Positions 26,882 to 37,035 of a DNA stretch of 64,000 nucleotides are shown here, piece after piece (position 1 is the first letter of the stretch; the number at the start of each line of letters is the position of its first letter). Position numbers and translations under genes: made by a program. The stretch comes from Bifidobacterium moukalabense DSM 27321. Lineage in GTDB: Bacteria > Actinomycetota > Actinomycetes > Actinomycetales > Bifidobacteriaceae. The stretch is from contig NZ_AZMV01000007.1 in NCBI RefSeq assembly GCF_000522505.1, positions 434,001 through 498,000 on the forward strand, in the 5' to 3' direction. The notes under the pieces are model-generated. The model was given only the letters and a program-made list of their open reading frames with translations. It made no database searches and was not told where the DNA came from.

Positions 26882-29800
26882 ATGAACGCCTTTTTTCTCG
26901 ATCGACTGAACAGTGAGCCGCACGCGCTCGCCTTCGCCGGCCAGTCCACGCCGTGGCCGGTGGCACTCGCCGACCAGAGCGCCAATCCGGTGCTCGACGA
27001 CGAGCTGCATGCTCATGTCGATGCGGCGCAGGCCCTGCTCTACCCGGTGGCCGCCGATCTGCTGGCCACCACGGGCCGCCCGGTCGACCTGTTCGGCTTC
27101 GAGGCGAATCCGGCTCGTCTCGGTGCCGCCGGTGCCGCCGCGGCCAGCGTTCCGGGTATCGCGCTTACCCAGCTGGGCGCGCTGATCGACGCCGCCGAAC
27201 TTGGCTACAATCCGGCCAAGGCCAAGCCGATCGCAGTGCTCGGCCACTCACAGGGCGTGCTTGCCGTACATATGGTCCAGGCCATCGAACAGGCCGGTTC
27301 CATCGAGGCCGCCGCTGCGCAGATTGATGAGATTCTTGCGATCGCCACGCTGATCGGCGTTGCCGGAACCCGTCAGGCCCGTCAACTGGGCCTCGCCTCC
27401 CGCCATGGCGAGGCGACCCCGATGCTGTCGGTCAAGGACATCACCCGCGCCCAAGTGGACGCGCTGATCGCACGCGTTCCCGGCGCCTGCGGCCCGATCG
27501 CCGTGGCCGTGACCAATTCCGCCACGCATTACGTGCTTTCCGGCTATCCCGAAGACCTCGCCGCATTCGGCGTGGAAGTCGCCAAGGAGCATAAGCGCCA
27601 GGCCAAGCTGCGCGAGGAGAAGGTGCGCGGTGGCCGTGTGTTCGGTCCGGTGCTCGAATACCTCGACGTGACCCTGCCATTCCACAGCCCGCTGATGGCC
27701 GACGCTGTTTCACAGGCCGTTTCATGGGCGGAATCCTGCGGCATCGATGCCGAGCATGCCCGTGAGCTCGCCGCCGAAGTGCTGTTCAATCATGTGGATT
27801 GGGCCGCCCGCGTGAGCGCCTTGATGCAGTCCACCGATCCAAGTGCCCTGTGGGTGCTGGACTTCGGCCCGGGCACCACCGTGGGCAAACTGTTCTCCAC
27901 CGTGGCCCAGGGGACGGGCGTCGGCGTGGTGGAAGCCTCCACCACGGCTGATCGCGGTGCGCTGTCCACATTGGAGACCTCACCGGAGCGCACCCAGAAC
28001 TGGGCCCGTTTCGCGCCGAGCATCATCCACACCGCCGCCGGCGACAAGGTACGCACCGCGTTCACCGAACTCACCGGCAAGGCCCCGGTGCTGCTCGCCG
28101 GCATGACCCCGACCACCGTGGAGCCGGAAATCGTCGCCGCGGCGGCCAATGCCGGATATTGGGCCGAACTTGCCGGCGGTGGGCAGGTGACCGCCAGCGT
28201 ATTCGACCGCCATGTGGCCAAACTCGAGGAGGAACTCGAGGAAGGACGCACCGTCGAATTCAACGCCATGTTCATGGACCGCTATCTGTGGAACCTACAG
28301 TTCGGCTCCCAGCGCATCGTACCGAAGAAGCGTGCCAGCGGCACTCCGATCGACGGCGTGGTCATCTCCGCCGGCATTCCCGAATTCGATGAGGCAGTGG
28401 AACTCATCCATACCCTCAACGCCGACGGCTTCCCATATGTGAGCTTCAAACCGGGCACCGTCGACCAGATCCGCCAGGTCGTCCGCATCGCCAAGGCGGT
28501 GGCACCCACCAAGGTGCTCATCGAGGTCGAAGGCGGTTCCGCGGGCGGGCACCATTCCTGGGAGTCCCTCGACAATCTGCTGCTGAGCACCTATGCCGAA
28601 GTGCGTGAGCAGGCCAATCTGGTGCTCGTGGCAGGCGGCGGCATCGGTACGCCGGAACGCGGCGCCGACTACATCACCGGCGAATGGTCCGCCGAATACG
28701 GCCGCCCGCTTATGCCGGTCGACGGCGTGCTCGTCGGCACCGCCGTCATGACCGCAAGGGAAGCCCACACCAGTGCGGAAGTCAAGCGGATGCTCGTCAA
28801 CACCCCGGGCATCGAAGCCAAGGGCGCCGCCAACGATCCGTTCGCCCCGCTCGGCGAGCAGTGGGTACCGAGCGGTCAGGCATTGGGTGGCGTGACTTCC
28901 GGCCTGAGCCACCTGCATGCCGACATCTACGAGCTTGAGAACTCATCCGCCCGTTGCGGCCGTCTGCTGGTACGCGTCATGAAGCATCCGGAGGAGCTGG
29001 AAAGCCGCCGCGAGGAGATCATCGAAGCACTGAACGCCACCGCCAAGCCATATTTCGGCGATCTGAAGAGCATGACCTACCTTGGGTGGGCCCAGCGTTT
29101 CGCGGACCTCGCCTTCCCGTGGGCCGACGAGACCTATGCCGACCGATTCCTGCACCTGCTGCAGCGTATCGAGGCGCGTGTCACCGAACAGGAAAGCGGC
29201 GAATTCATGTCGCTGTTCGCCTCGCGTGCCGACGTGGAAGCCGATCCGCACGTCGCCATCGCCAAGTTGGCCGGAACCTATCCGCAGGCCAGCGAGCTGA
29301 CCGTCACCCCGATGGATGAGGCCTGGTTCCCGACCCTTGTTCGTGAATACCCGAAGCCCATGCCGTTCGTACCGGTCATCGACAACGAACTGTTGCGTTG
29401 GTGGGGTCAGGATCAGCTGTGGCAGTCGGAGGATTCCCGCTACTCCGCCGATTCGGTGCGTATCATTCCGGGACCGATTTCCGTTGCCGGCATCACCACC
29501 GTCGATGAGCCGGTGGCCGACATCCTCGGCCGATTCGAATCGGCCATGGTGCGTCGCGTCGCTGCGGACGGCGGGTCGAAGGACCTCAATGCCTTCGCGC
29601 AGTTGGGCGCCGCGGCCAGCGCCGAGGAGTTCATCCGCAAGTCGCCGAACATCTACTGGGTCGGCCATCTCATGGCCAATCCGGCATACGGCACCGGCAA
29701 TGGCGATGCCGACTACGAGATCCGCAGGATCGGTACGGACGGCAACGTCGAGCGGTACGATCTTGACATCCATCTTGACACCTATTGGGACCATGATCCG

Positions 29801-32800
29801 GATGGCGGCGCATCCAAGCACGCCGTGCGTGACATCGTGATCCCGCTCAACGTCGACGGCACCGAATCCGGCCTGTTCCCGGTCGTGGACCGGGATCGCC
29901 TGCCGGAACACGTGTACCGCATGCTTGCCGACACCGCCGGCATCGGCAACACCGCCATCACCGGAGACCGGCTCACCGCCATGCCGCGGATCGTCGACGG
30001 CCCCTCCGATGCGGACCGGCCATTCGGCGAGGCGCACACCACCTATACGCTGTCGGCCAACCTCGGCTTCGACCATGAGGCGGCCACCGGCGGTGCGCTG
30101 CCGAATGACCTCGTACCGTCCCGCATCGCCCCCGACGCACTCGTCGGACCCGCATGGCCGGCCATCTACGCGGCCCTCGGCTCCGTGTACGTCAAGGGCT
30201 TCCCGGTCATCGAAGGCCTGCTCAATGCCGTGCATCTCGACCATCTCGTGGAACTCGAGGTGAACGACAACGAGCTCCTCGACCACACCGGTGAAACGAT
30301 CGCCCTCACCAGCTGGGCCGAGGACTACTTCGAATCCGCCTCCGGCCGCGTCGTGACCATCCACGTCACCCATACCGCCGAAGACGGCACCCTGCTGGCC
30401 AACGAAACCGAACGTTTCGCCATCCGCGGCCGCGCATACTCCGACGCATTGCCGCCGGAAGCGCCGGAGTACGGCGGCATCGACGCCGAAATCGAAAGCA
30501 CCCCGCGTCGCCTGCTGCGCCGCGTCAAGGTGACCGCCCCTCATGAGATGACCGCCTTCGCACGCACCTCCGGCGATTTCAACCCGATCCACACCTCCCA
30601 CCGGGGCGCGGCAGTATCCGGCCTTGCGGCTCCGCTGGTGCATGGCATGTGGCTGTCCGCGACCGCACAGCATGCGGTGCAGGCGCTCGACGGCAAGGGC
30701 GCGCATTACGAGATCGCCGGCTGGACCTACAACATGTACGGCATGGTGCAGCTCGACGACGAGGTGGAGATTTCCATCGAACGTGTGGGCCGTGTGGCCC
30801 ATTCCGGCATGGTGCTGGAGGTGACCAGCCGCATCGACGGCAACATCGTCTCCCGTGCGACCGCGATCGTGCGCGCGCCGAAGTCGGCCTTCGTCTACCC
30901 AGGCCAGGGCATCCAGAAGCAGGGCATGGTACTCGACGAGCGCGCCAAATCGCCGGCGGCCCGCGATGTGTGGGAGCGTGCGGACAGGCTCACCCGCGAC
31001 AGGCTCGGCTTCTCGATCCTCGCCGTCGTGCGCGATAATCCGAAGGAGCTGACCGCCAACGGTGTGACCTACCGTCATCCGGAAGGTCTGCTCAACCTCA
31101 CCCAATTCACCCAGGTGGCGCTCGCCACCGTGGCCTTCGCCCAGACCGCACGGCTGCGCGAGGCTGGCGCCGATATCTGGCCCGCCTATTTCGCCGGCCA
31201 TTCGTTGGGCGAATACAATGCGTTGAGCTCCTTCGCGAACGTGATCCCGCTGGAGACCGTGCTTGAGCTCGTCTTCCACCGCGGTTCCACCATGCATCAT
31301 CTCATCCCGCGTGATGAGAAAGGCCGCTCCAACTACCGCATGGGCGCGCTTCGTCCGAACCAATTCGGCGTGGGCGATGACGGCGTGCGCGAGTACGTCG
31401 AATCCATCGCGAAAGCCTCCGGCGAGTTCCTTGAGATCGTGAACTACAACCTTGCCGGGCAGCAGTACGCCGTGGCCGGTACGATCGCCGGCCTGAAGGC
31501 GCTGAAGGCCGATGCCGCACGCCGCGTCGCCGAATATGGCGGCAAGCCGGCGTTCATGCTGGTGCCGGGCATCGACGTGCCGTTCCATTCCACGCTGCTG
31601 CGCAAGGGCGTGCCGGAGTTCCGTGACAAACTCGACGCACTGCTGCCGGCCCATATCGACTATCGTGGCCGACTGGTCGGTCGCTATATTCCGAATCTGG
31701 TCGCCGCTCCGTTCGAGATGACGAGGGATTTTGCGGCCAGGATTCTCGAGGTCGTGCCGTCCGAACGGATCAAGGCCGCGCTCGACGATCCGCAGGTGTG
31801 GGATTCCTATGCCGAAGACGATCAGAAGCTTGGCCGACTGCTGCTCACCGAACTGCTGTCGTGGCAGTTCGCCTCGCCGGTGCGTTGGATCGAGACGCAG
31901 CACCTGCTGTTCTCCTCCGCGGAGCAGGGTGGCTGCGGCATCGAGGAATATGTCGAAGTAGGCCTCGGCAACGCCCCGACGCTCGCCAATCTTGGAGCCA
32001 AGACCCTGCGACTGCCGCAGTTCTCCGGTCGTGACGTGACCGTCTATAACGTCGGTCGTGACGAGGGCCGTGTGTACATGACCGATTCCGATTCGCTGGT
32101 GCCGCAAGAGGATGCCGATGATTCCGCCATCGCCGGGGCCTCCGTGCAGGATTCCGCCCCGGTCGCCGCCACTGCGTCCGTCCCGGTTGCAGCCGCTCCG
32201 TCGGTTCCCGCCGGAGCCCCGTCCGGTGCGGCAGTGGCCGACATCCCGTTCAAGGCCGCCGATGCGATCGCCATGCTGCTGGCCTATTCCGCCAAGGTGC
32301 GCCCGGATCAGATCGGTGATTCCGATACCACCGACACCCTGACCAATGGCGTTTCCTCCCGCCGTAACCAGCTGCTGATGGACATCAGCTCCGAACTGGG
32401 CGTGGCCTCGATCGACGGTGCCGCCGAGGCGACCGTCAAGGCACTGAGCGCTCTGGTGAACAAGGTGGCCCCGAACTATAAGGCCTTCGGCCCGGTGCTT
32501 GCCGACATCGTGCGCGATCGCGTGCGTGGTCTGTTCGGTGCCGCCGGCGTCAAGCTCGGTCAGATCACCAAGCGCGTGACCGATACCTGGCAGCTTGGCG
32601 AAGGCTGGTCCGGCCATGTGGTGGCCGCGCTCGTGCTCGAAACCCGTGAGGGTGCCAGCTCGCGTGGCGGCGACCTCGCCTCGTTGGCCACCGATGCGGT
32701 TTCCAATGCCGCCGCGGCCAATGCGCTGATCGATGCGGCCGTGCAGAAGGTCGCCTCCGACAATGGCGTGGCCGTGGCCATGCCGAATGCCGGTGGCGCG

Positions 32801-35800
32801 GCCGGCGGTGCGGTGGTCGACTCCGCCGCTCTGGATGCGTTCGCGGCCAAGGTGACCGGTGCCGACGGCGTACTTGCCTCCACCGCCAGGTTCGTACTGA
32901 ACCAGCTGGGCGTCACCGCTCCGTCGGCCGACGATTCCGCCGATAACAACGCCGCGGTGGTCGCCGCCGTCGAAGCCGAGCTTGGATCCGATTGGCCGAA
33001 GCAGGTCGAACCGCGTTTCGATGCCCGCAAGGCCATACTGTTCGACGACCGTTGGGCCTCCGCACGTGAGGATCTCGCCCGTGCCTACTACAACGACGAC
33101 GTCTCCGCCCTGGACGGCGGCTTCGTCGGTCTCGGCAAGGCCGTTGCCGCCGAAGCCGACTGGTACGCGGGCAAAATCGCATCCGAGGAGGGGGCCGCAC
33201 GATCCGCCCTCGCCTCCGCCTTCCGCCGCGTTGCCGCCGAAGCGCTCGAAAACGTCTCCGATGATGCCTCCGCCAGCCGATTCACGGGCGATATCGCCGT
33301 CGTGACCGGCGTGGCCCCGAACTCCATCGCCGCACAGGTCGTCAACGGCCTGCTTGCCGGCGGTGCGACGGTCGTCGCCACTTCGCACAGCTTCAAGCCG
33401 AGCGTGAAGGCATGGGCCAAGCAGACCTATCGTGAACATGCCACGGGCGGCGCCAGGTTGTGGCTGGTTCCGGCGAACCTTTCCAGCTATCGTGACGTGG
33501 ACGCGCTGGTGCAGTGGATCGGCAACGTGCAGAAGAAGACCTCCGGCGCGACCACCACCATCCTCAAGCCCGCCTACGAGCCGAGCCTGTTCTTCCCGTT
33601 CGCCGCACCACCGGTGCACGGCACCTTGGCGGATTCCGGCGAACTGTTCGAATCCCAGGCCCGCCTCATGCTGTGGGGTGTGGAACGTGCGATTTCCGGA
33701 CTTGCCAAAATCGGTGCCGACACCGATGTGCAGCACAGGCTGCATGTGATTCTGCCGGGCTCGCCGAACCGTGGCATCTTCGGCGGCGACGGCGCATACG
33801 GCGAGGTGAAGAGCGCATTCGATGCGATCGTGAATCGCGCCCGCGCCGAAAAGGTGTGGTCGGGTCGGGTCACCTTCGCTCATCCGAAGATCGGCTGGGT
33901 GCGTGGCACCGGTCTGATGGGCGGTAACGATCCACTGGTCGCGGTGGTGGAGCGCCATGGACTCAAGACCTATTCCACCGCGCAGATCGCAGTGAAACTG
34001 CTTGATCTGGCCACTCGCGAATCCCGTGAGGAGGCCGTCAGGTCCCCTCTTGACGTGGATCTGACCGGGGGCCTGGGCTCCGAGCCAATCGATATCAAGG
34101 CGCTTCGTGCCGAGGCCATGGCCGATGCCGAAGCCAAGACCGCGGAGCATGCCGAATCGCAGGGCGAGGGCGATTCCACTTCCGAAAAGACCATGCCGAT
34201 CAAGGCGCTGCCTTCCCCGCGCGCCCCGCGCCAGGCGGCGGTCGATTTGCAGGATTGGCGGAACGTCACCGCACGCCCGGAAGATGAGATCGTCATCGTC
34301 TCCATCGGCGAGCTGGGACCGTGGGGCTCCGGCCGCACCCGTTTCGAAGCCGAACTCGGCATCCATCCCGACGGCCAGGTCGATCTGTCTGCGGGGGCGG
34401 TGCTCGAACTCGCCTGGAACATGGGCCTGCTGACCTGGAACGACAGCCCGAAACCGGGTTGGTACGATGCCGACGGCAATCTCGTGCCCGAAGAGGATAT
34501 CGCCGAACGCTACCATGACGAGGTCGTGGCCCGCTCGGGCATCCGCCCATTCGACGAGGGCATGGGCGGAGACTACCGGAACGGCACCGACGAGGAGGAG
34601 GCCGAGGTATTCCTCGATCACGATGTGACCTTCGCGGTGCCGACCCGCCAGATCGCCGAAGAGTACGTCAAGCTTGACGAGGCTCACACCTCCATCGCGG
34701 CCGACGCCGAGTCGGGCGAGTGGAATGTGACCCGCCACGCCGGCTCCATGATCCGCGTACCCCGGCGTGCGGCCATGACCCGCACGGTCGGCGGCCAGTT
34801 CCCGAAGGGCTTCGACCCGGTCAAGTGGGGCATTCCGGCCTCCATGGTCGGCGACGTCGACAAGATTGCGCTGTGGAACATCGTCACCACCGTCGATGCC
34901 TACCTATCCGCCGGCTTCACGCCGACGGAGATTCTCGAAGCCGTGCATCCGTCCATGGTGGCCTCCACGCAGGGCACCGGTTTCGGTGGCATGGCCTCCA
35001 TGAGAAAGCTCTACCTGGACCGCTTCCTCAACCATGAGATCCCGACCGACATCCTGCAGGAGGCCCTGCCGAACGTCGTCGCGGCCCACGTGATGCAGTC
35101 CTACATCGGCGGTTACGGCAATATGATCCAGCCGGTCTCCGCCTGCGCCACCGCCGCGGTCTCCTTGGAGGAGGGCGCCGACAAGATCGCCCTCGGCAAG
35201 GCCGACTTCGTGGTCACCGGCGCAATCGACGACATCGGCGTGGAATCCGTGATCGGCTTCGGCAACATGAACGCCACCGCCGATTCGGAGGAGATGTATG
35301 CCAAGGGCATCGACGCACGCTTCTTCTCGCGCGCCAACGACCGCCGCCGCGGCGGTTTCGTGGAATCCCAGGGCGGCGGCACCATCCTGCTGACCCGTGG
35401 TGACATCGCGTTGAAGCTCGGCCTGCCGGTCGCCGGCGTGATTGGCTTCGTGCATTCCTATGCGGACGGCGCGCACACCTCCATCCCCGCCCCGGGCCTT
35501 GGCGCACTTGCCGCCGGCATGGGTGGCAAGGATTCCAAGCTGGTGCGTGATCTGGCCAGGCTCGGCGTGACCCCGGACGACATCGCCGTGGTCTCCAAGC
35601 ACGATACCTCCACCAACGCCAACGATCCGAACGAGTCCGAGCTGCATAACACGCTGGCCCACGCCATCGGACGTACGGACGGCAATCCGTTGTTCGTGAT
35701 CTCGCAAAAGTCGCTTACCGGCCATGCCAAGGGCGGAGCCTGCATCTTCCAGGTCAACGGCCTGACGCAGCTGTTCAAGTCCGGCGTGATTCCGGCGAAC

Positions 35801-36208
35801 GCGGCGCTCGACTGCGTCGATCCGAAGCTCATGCGCGACGATCATATGGTCTGGCTGAGGGAGCCGCTGAAGGTCGGTGCGGTCAAGGCCGGTCTCGCCA
35901 CTTCGCTGGGCTTCGGCCACGTGTCCGGCTTCGCCGCGATCGTGAATCCGGGCGCCTTCGAAGCAGCCGTGGCGCGCACCGCGGGCGGCGAAGCGCTGGA
36001 CGCATGGCGTGAACGCGCCAACGCACGTCTGGCCGCAGGTCAGCGCCGTCTCGAGGAGGGCATGATGGGCCGTGCCTCGCTCTACGAGCCGATCGACAAC
36101 CGTCGTTTCCATGAGAACGGTCACGGCTACGACGCCCACGAGGTCGAGAAGGCCATGCTGCTCGATCCGGGCGCCCGCCTAGGAGCCTCCGGCTACTTCG
36201 AGGCATAG
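26882..36208 (+). CDS. fas: Type I fatty acid synthase (multidomain)
   Basis: A single 3,108-residue chain carries all fatty acid synthase activities, in the actinobacterial/fungal order. An acetyltransferase domain has GHSQGVL with Ser123. An enoyl reductase follows from about residue 390 (LLAGMTPTTVEPEIV, VEGGSAGGHHS), then dehydratase regions (about 900-1340, including FARTSGDFNPIHTS). A malonyl/palmitoyl transferase (FVYPGQGIQKQGM, FAGHSLGEYNALS with Ser1441) precedes an acyl carrier domain around 1800-1850, with a probable phosphopantetheine serine at Ser1825 or Ser1826 (NGVSSRRNQ). A ketoreductase (DIAVVTGVAPNSIAAQVV, about 2140) and a ketosynthase (QPVSACATAAVS with Cys2755, SLTGHAKGGA) end the chain. 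ATG 26882 has GAGG 6 bases upstream. It lies between the carboxylase genes and acpS. Confidence 0.96.
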   Translation: MNAFFLDRLNSEPHALAFAGQSTPWPVALADQSANPVLDDELHAHVDAAQALLYPVAADLLATTGRPVDLFGFEANPARLGAAGAAAASVPGIALTQLGALIDAAELGYNPAKAKPIAVLGHSQGVLAVHMVQAIEQAGSIEAAAAQIDEILAIATLIGVAGTRQARQLGLASRHGEATPMLSVKDITRAQVDALIARVPGACGPIAVAVTNSATHYVLSGYPEDLAAFGVEVAKEHKRQAKLREEKVRGGRVFGPVLEYLDVTLPFHSPLMADAVSQAVSWAESCGIDAEHARELAAEVLFNHVDWAARVSALMQSTDPSALWVLDFGPGTTVGKLFSTVAQGTGVGVVEASTTADRGALSTLETSPERTQNWARFAPSIIHTAAGDKVRTAFTELTGKAPVLLAGMTPTTVEPEIVAAAANAGYWAELAGGGQVTASVFDRHVAKLEEELEEGRTVEFNAMFMDRYLWNLQFGSQRIVPKKRASGTPIDGVVISAGIPEFDEAVELIHTLNADGFPYVSFKPGTVDQIRQVVRIAKAVAPTKVLIEVEGGSAGGHHSWESLDNLLLSTYAEVREQANLVLVAGGGIGTPERGADYITGEWSAEYGRPLMPVDGVLVGTAVMTAREAHTSAEVKRMLVNTPGIEAKGAANDPFAPLGEQWVPSGQALGGVTSGLSHLHADIYELENSSARCGRLLVRVMKHPEELESRREEIIEALNATAKPYFGDLKSMTYLGWAQRFADLAFPWADETYADRFLHLLQRIEARVTEQESGEFMSLFASRADVEADPHVAIAKLAGTYPQASELTVTPMDEAWFPTLVREYPKPMPFVPVIDNELLRWWGQDQLWQSEDSRYSADSVRIIPGPISVAGITTVDEPVADILGRFESAMVRRVAADGGSKDLNAFAQLGAAASAEEFIRKSPNIYWVGHLMANPAYGTGNGDADYEIRRIGTDGNVERYDLDIHLDTYWDHDPDGGASKHAVRDIVIPLNVDGTESGLFPVVDRDRLPEHVYRMLADTAGIGNTAITGDRLTAMPRIVDGPSDADRPFGEAHTTYTLSANLGFDHEAATGGALPNDLVPSRIAPDALVGPAWPAIYAALGSVYVKGFPVIEGLLNAVHLDHLVELEVNDNELLDHTGETIALTSWAEDYFESASGRVVTIHVTHTAEDGTLLANETERFAIRGRAYSDALPPEAPEYGGIDAEIESTPRRLLRRVKVTAPHEMTAFARTSGDFNPIHTSHRGAAVSGLAAPLVHGMWLSATAQHAVQALDGKGAHYEIAGWTYNMYGMVQLDDEVEISIERVGRVAHSGMVLEVTSRIDGNIVSRATAIVRAPKSAFVYPGQGIQKQGMVLDERAKSPAARDVWERADRLTRDRLGFSILAVVRDNPKELTANGVTYRHPEGLLNLTQFTQVALATVAFAQTARLREAGADIWPAYFAGHSLGEYNALSSFANVIPLETVLELVFHRGSTMHHLIPRDEKGRSNYRMGALRPNQFGVGDDGVREYVESIAKASGEFLEIVNYNLAGQQYAVAGTIAGLKALKADAARRVAEYGGKPAFMLVPGIDVPFHSTLLRKGVPEFRDKLDALLPAHIDYRGRLVGRYIPNLVAAPFEMTRDFAARILEVVPSERIKAALDDPQVWDSYAEDDQKLGRLLLTELLSWQFASPVRWIETQHLLFSSAEQGGCGIEEYVEVGLGNAPTLANLGAKTLRLPQFSGRDVTVYNVGRDEGRVYMTDSDSLVPQEDADDSAIAGASVQDSAPVAATASVPVAAAPSVPAGAPSGAAVADIPFKAADAIAMLLAYSAKVRPDQIGDSDTTDTLTNGVSSRRNQLLMDISSELGVASIDGAAEATVKALSALVNKVAPNYKAFGPVLADIVRDRVRGLFGAAGVKLGQITKRVTDTWQLGEGWSGHVVAALVLETREGASSRGGDLASLATDAVSNAAAANALIDAAVQKVASDNGVAVAMPNAGGAAGGAVVDSAALDAFAAKVTGADGVLASTARFVLNQLGVTAPSADDSADNNAAVVAAVEAELGSDWPKQVEPRFDARKAILFDDRWASAREDLARAYYNDDVSALDGGFVGLGKAVAAEADWYAGKIASEEGAARSALASAFRRVAAEALENVSDDASASRFTGDIAVVTGVAPNSIAAQVVNGLLAGGATVVATSHSFKPSVKAWAKQTYREHATGGARLWLVPANLSSYRDVDALVQWIGNVQKKTSGATTTILKPAYEPSLFFPFAAPPVHGTLADSGELFESQARLMLWGVERAISGLAKIGADTDVQHRLHVILPGSPNRGIFGGDGAYGEVKSAFDAIVNRARAEKVWSGRVTFAHPKIGWVRGTGLMGGNDPLVAVVERHGLKTYSTAQIAVKLLDLATRESREEAVRSPLDVDLTGGLGSEPIDIKALRAEAMADAEAKTAEHAESQGEGDSTSEKTMPIKALPSPRAPRQAAVDLQDWRNVTARPEDEIVIVSIGELGPWGSGRTRFEAELGIHPDGQVDLSAGAVLELAWNMGLLTWNDSPKPGWYDADGNLVPEEDIAERYHDEVVARSGIRPFDEGMGGDYRNGTDEEEAEVFLDHDVTFAVPTRQIAEEYVKLDEAHTSIAADAESGEWNVTRHAGSMIRVPRRAAMTRTVGGQFPKGFDPVKWGIPASMVGDVDKIALWNIVTTVDAYLSAGFTPTEILEAVHPSMVASTQGTGFGGMASMRKLYLDRFLNHEIPTDILQEALPNVVAAHVMQSYIGGYGNMIQPVSACATAAVSLEEGADKIALGKADFVVTGAIDDIGVESVIGFGNMNATADSEEMYAKGIDARFFSRANDRRRGGFVESQGGGTILLTRGDIALKLGLPVAGVIGFVHSYADGAHTSIPAPGLGALAAGMGGKDSKLVRDLARLGVTPDDIAVVSKHDTSTNANDPNESELHNTLAHAIGRTDGNPLFVISQKSLTGHAKGGACIFQVNGLTQLFKSGVIPANAALDCVDPKLMRDDHMVWLREPLKVGAVKAGLATSLGFGHVSGFAAIVNPGAFEAAVARTAGGEALDAWRERANARLAAGQRRLEEGMMGRASLYEPIDNRRFHENGHGYDAHEVEKAMLLDPGARLGASGYFEA

Positions 36209-36265
36209 AAAAAGGTCGGGTTTGCTGCGGCAGGCCCGTCCAGTCCCGCAGGTGATCGATGAAGG

Positions 36266-36313
36266 CCGCCGTCCGCGGACCGTCCCGGTATCGTGACGGT
36301 CCGCGGACGGCGG
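36266..36313. terminator. Perfect 19-bp hairpin between fas and acpS
   Basis: 36266-36284 pairs without mismatch with 36295-36313, leaving a 10-base loop. It begins 58 bases after the fas stop and has no T-run. A T-less terminator or an RNA stability element for the 9.3-kb fas message is most likely. Confidence 0.5.
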
Positions 36314-36362
36314 GAATCCCCCTGTCGTATGGGAATCCCAACGGTTCGGGATTGGGATTCCG
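36312..36362. repeat. GGGAATCCC repeats and 10-bp inverted repeat before acpS
   Basis: GGGAATCCC occurs at 36312-36320 and 36331-36339, and the inverted form GGGATTCC at 36354-36361. GGAATCCCAA (36332-36341) and TTGGGATTCC (36352-36361) form a perfect inverted repeat with a 10-base spacer. It may be an operator or promoter-region element for acpS; no regulator is identified. Confidence 0.45.
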
Positions 36363-36430
36363 TACGATTGATGTGTGCTGCGGCGATCGTCGTCGGAACG
36401 TTGCGGTTGTGGTACGGAAAGGATCGCTCG

Positions 36431-36886
36431 ATGCTGGGCTTGGGGCATGACGTGGTCGATGTGCGTGCGTTCGGCGAGCAGTTGGGATCGCCCGGCTCGC
36501 GTATGCGCGGATTGTTCTCCGCACGCGAACTGCGCCAGTCGGCGCAACGCGCGAAGGTCAAAAACGACGGCGAAGCGGTGCATCTTGCCGCCCGCTGGGC
36601 CGGCAAGGAGGCCTTTCTCAAGGCTTGGTGCGAGGCGTTGTCCTTCATGTCGGAACGTGATGACGTTTCTTTTCATCCCCCTTACAGCATCGATACCTTC
36701 CCCTGGCCATGCGTCGAAATCCTCGACGACTCGCATGGCGTCCCCCATGTCGTCCTGCCTTTGGAGATGCGGCGCAAGTTGAGTGAATCCTTGGGATCGC
36801 CGCAATCCCATGCGATACACATCTCCCTGAGTCACGACGGACCCGTCGCGTCGGCGGTGGTGCATATCACGACCGACAGGGGGTGA
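36431..36886 (+). CDS. acpS: Holo-[acyl-carrier-protein] synthase (4'-phosphopantetheinyl transferase)
   Basis: AcpS transfers 4'-phosphopantetheine from coenzyme A to the carrier serine, here most likely that of the FAS chain encoded just upstream. The 151-residue protein begins LGLGHDVVDVRAFGEQL, matching the metal-binding GxDxV motif, and has the second motif RWAGKEAFLKAWCEAL with the catalytic Glu-Lys pair; AIHISLSHDGPVASAVV is the C-terminal SLSH motif. ATG 36431 is chosen because AAAGGA lies 8 bases upstream; the upstream open frame from 36293 runs through inverted repeats and is unlikely to be coding. The fas-acpS order is shared by mycobacteria and bifidobacteria. Confidence 0.93.
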   Translation: MLGLGHDVVDVRAFGEQLGSPGSRMRGLFSARELRQSAQRAKVKNDGEAVHLAARWAGKEAFLKAWCEALSFMSERDDVSFHPPYSIDTFPWPCVEILDDSHGVPHVVLPLEMRRKLSESLGSPQSHAIHISLSHDGPVASAVVHITTDRG

Positions 36887-36896
36887 AAGGCCATCG

Positions 36897-36908
36897 TCAA
36901 ACGGTTGA
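36897..36908. promoter_or_regulatory. LacI-like palindrome upstream of the amylosucrase-type gene
   Basis: TCAAACGGTTGA is palindromic at 10 of 12 positions with a central CG, the form of LacI-family operators. It lies 30 bases upstream of the predicted -35. Confidence 0.45.
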
Positions 36909-36930
36909 TAGTAGGCAAATCGGTGCATCG

Positions 36931-36966
36931 AACCGGTTTGGTGAAAGAAATGGACCGCGCTACACT
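36931..36966 (+). promoter_or_regulatory. Promoter with overlapping AACCGGTT operator-like palindrome
   Basis: TTGGTG (36938-36943) and TACACT (36961-36966) are 17 bases apart. The perfect palindrome AACCGGTT (36931-36938), a LacI-family core, overlaps the first base of the -35, so a sugar-responsive repressor would block polymerase. Confidence 0.5.
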
Positions 36967-37035
36967 GAGTGGCAACGCGGCGATGGGAGCCGCGTGAAGA
37001 CTCGCAACAATGAAGTTTCCTGAAGGAGTCCACAC

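Noticed and set aside
28943..34738. 1,931-codon open frame on the minus strand
   Set aside because: It lies entirely opposite fas, whose domains and motifs are continuous. Long antisense frames are common opposite GC-rich genes, and the translation has a His/Arg/Gly-rich shadow composition.
36293..36430. N-terminal extension of acpS
   Set aside because: It would be read through the inverted repeats; the AAAGGA site and conserved start favour ATG 36431.
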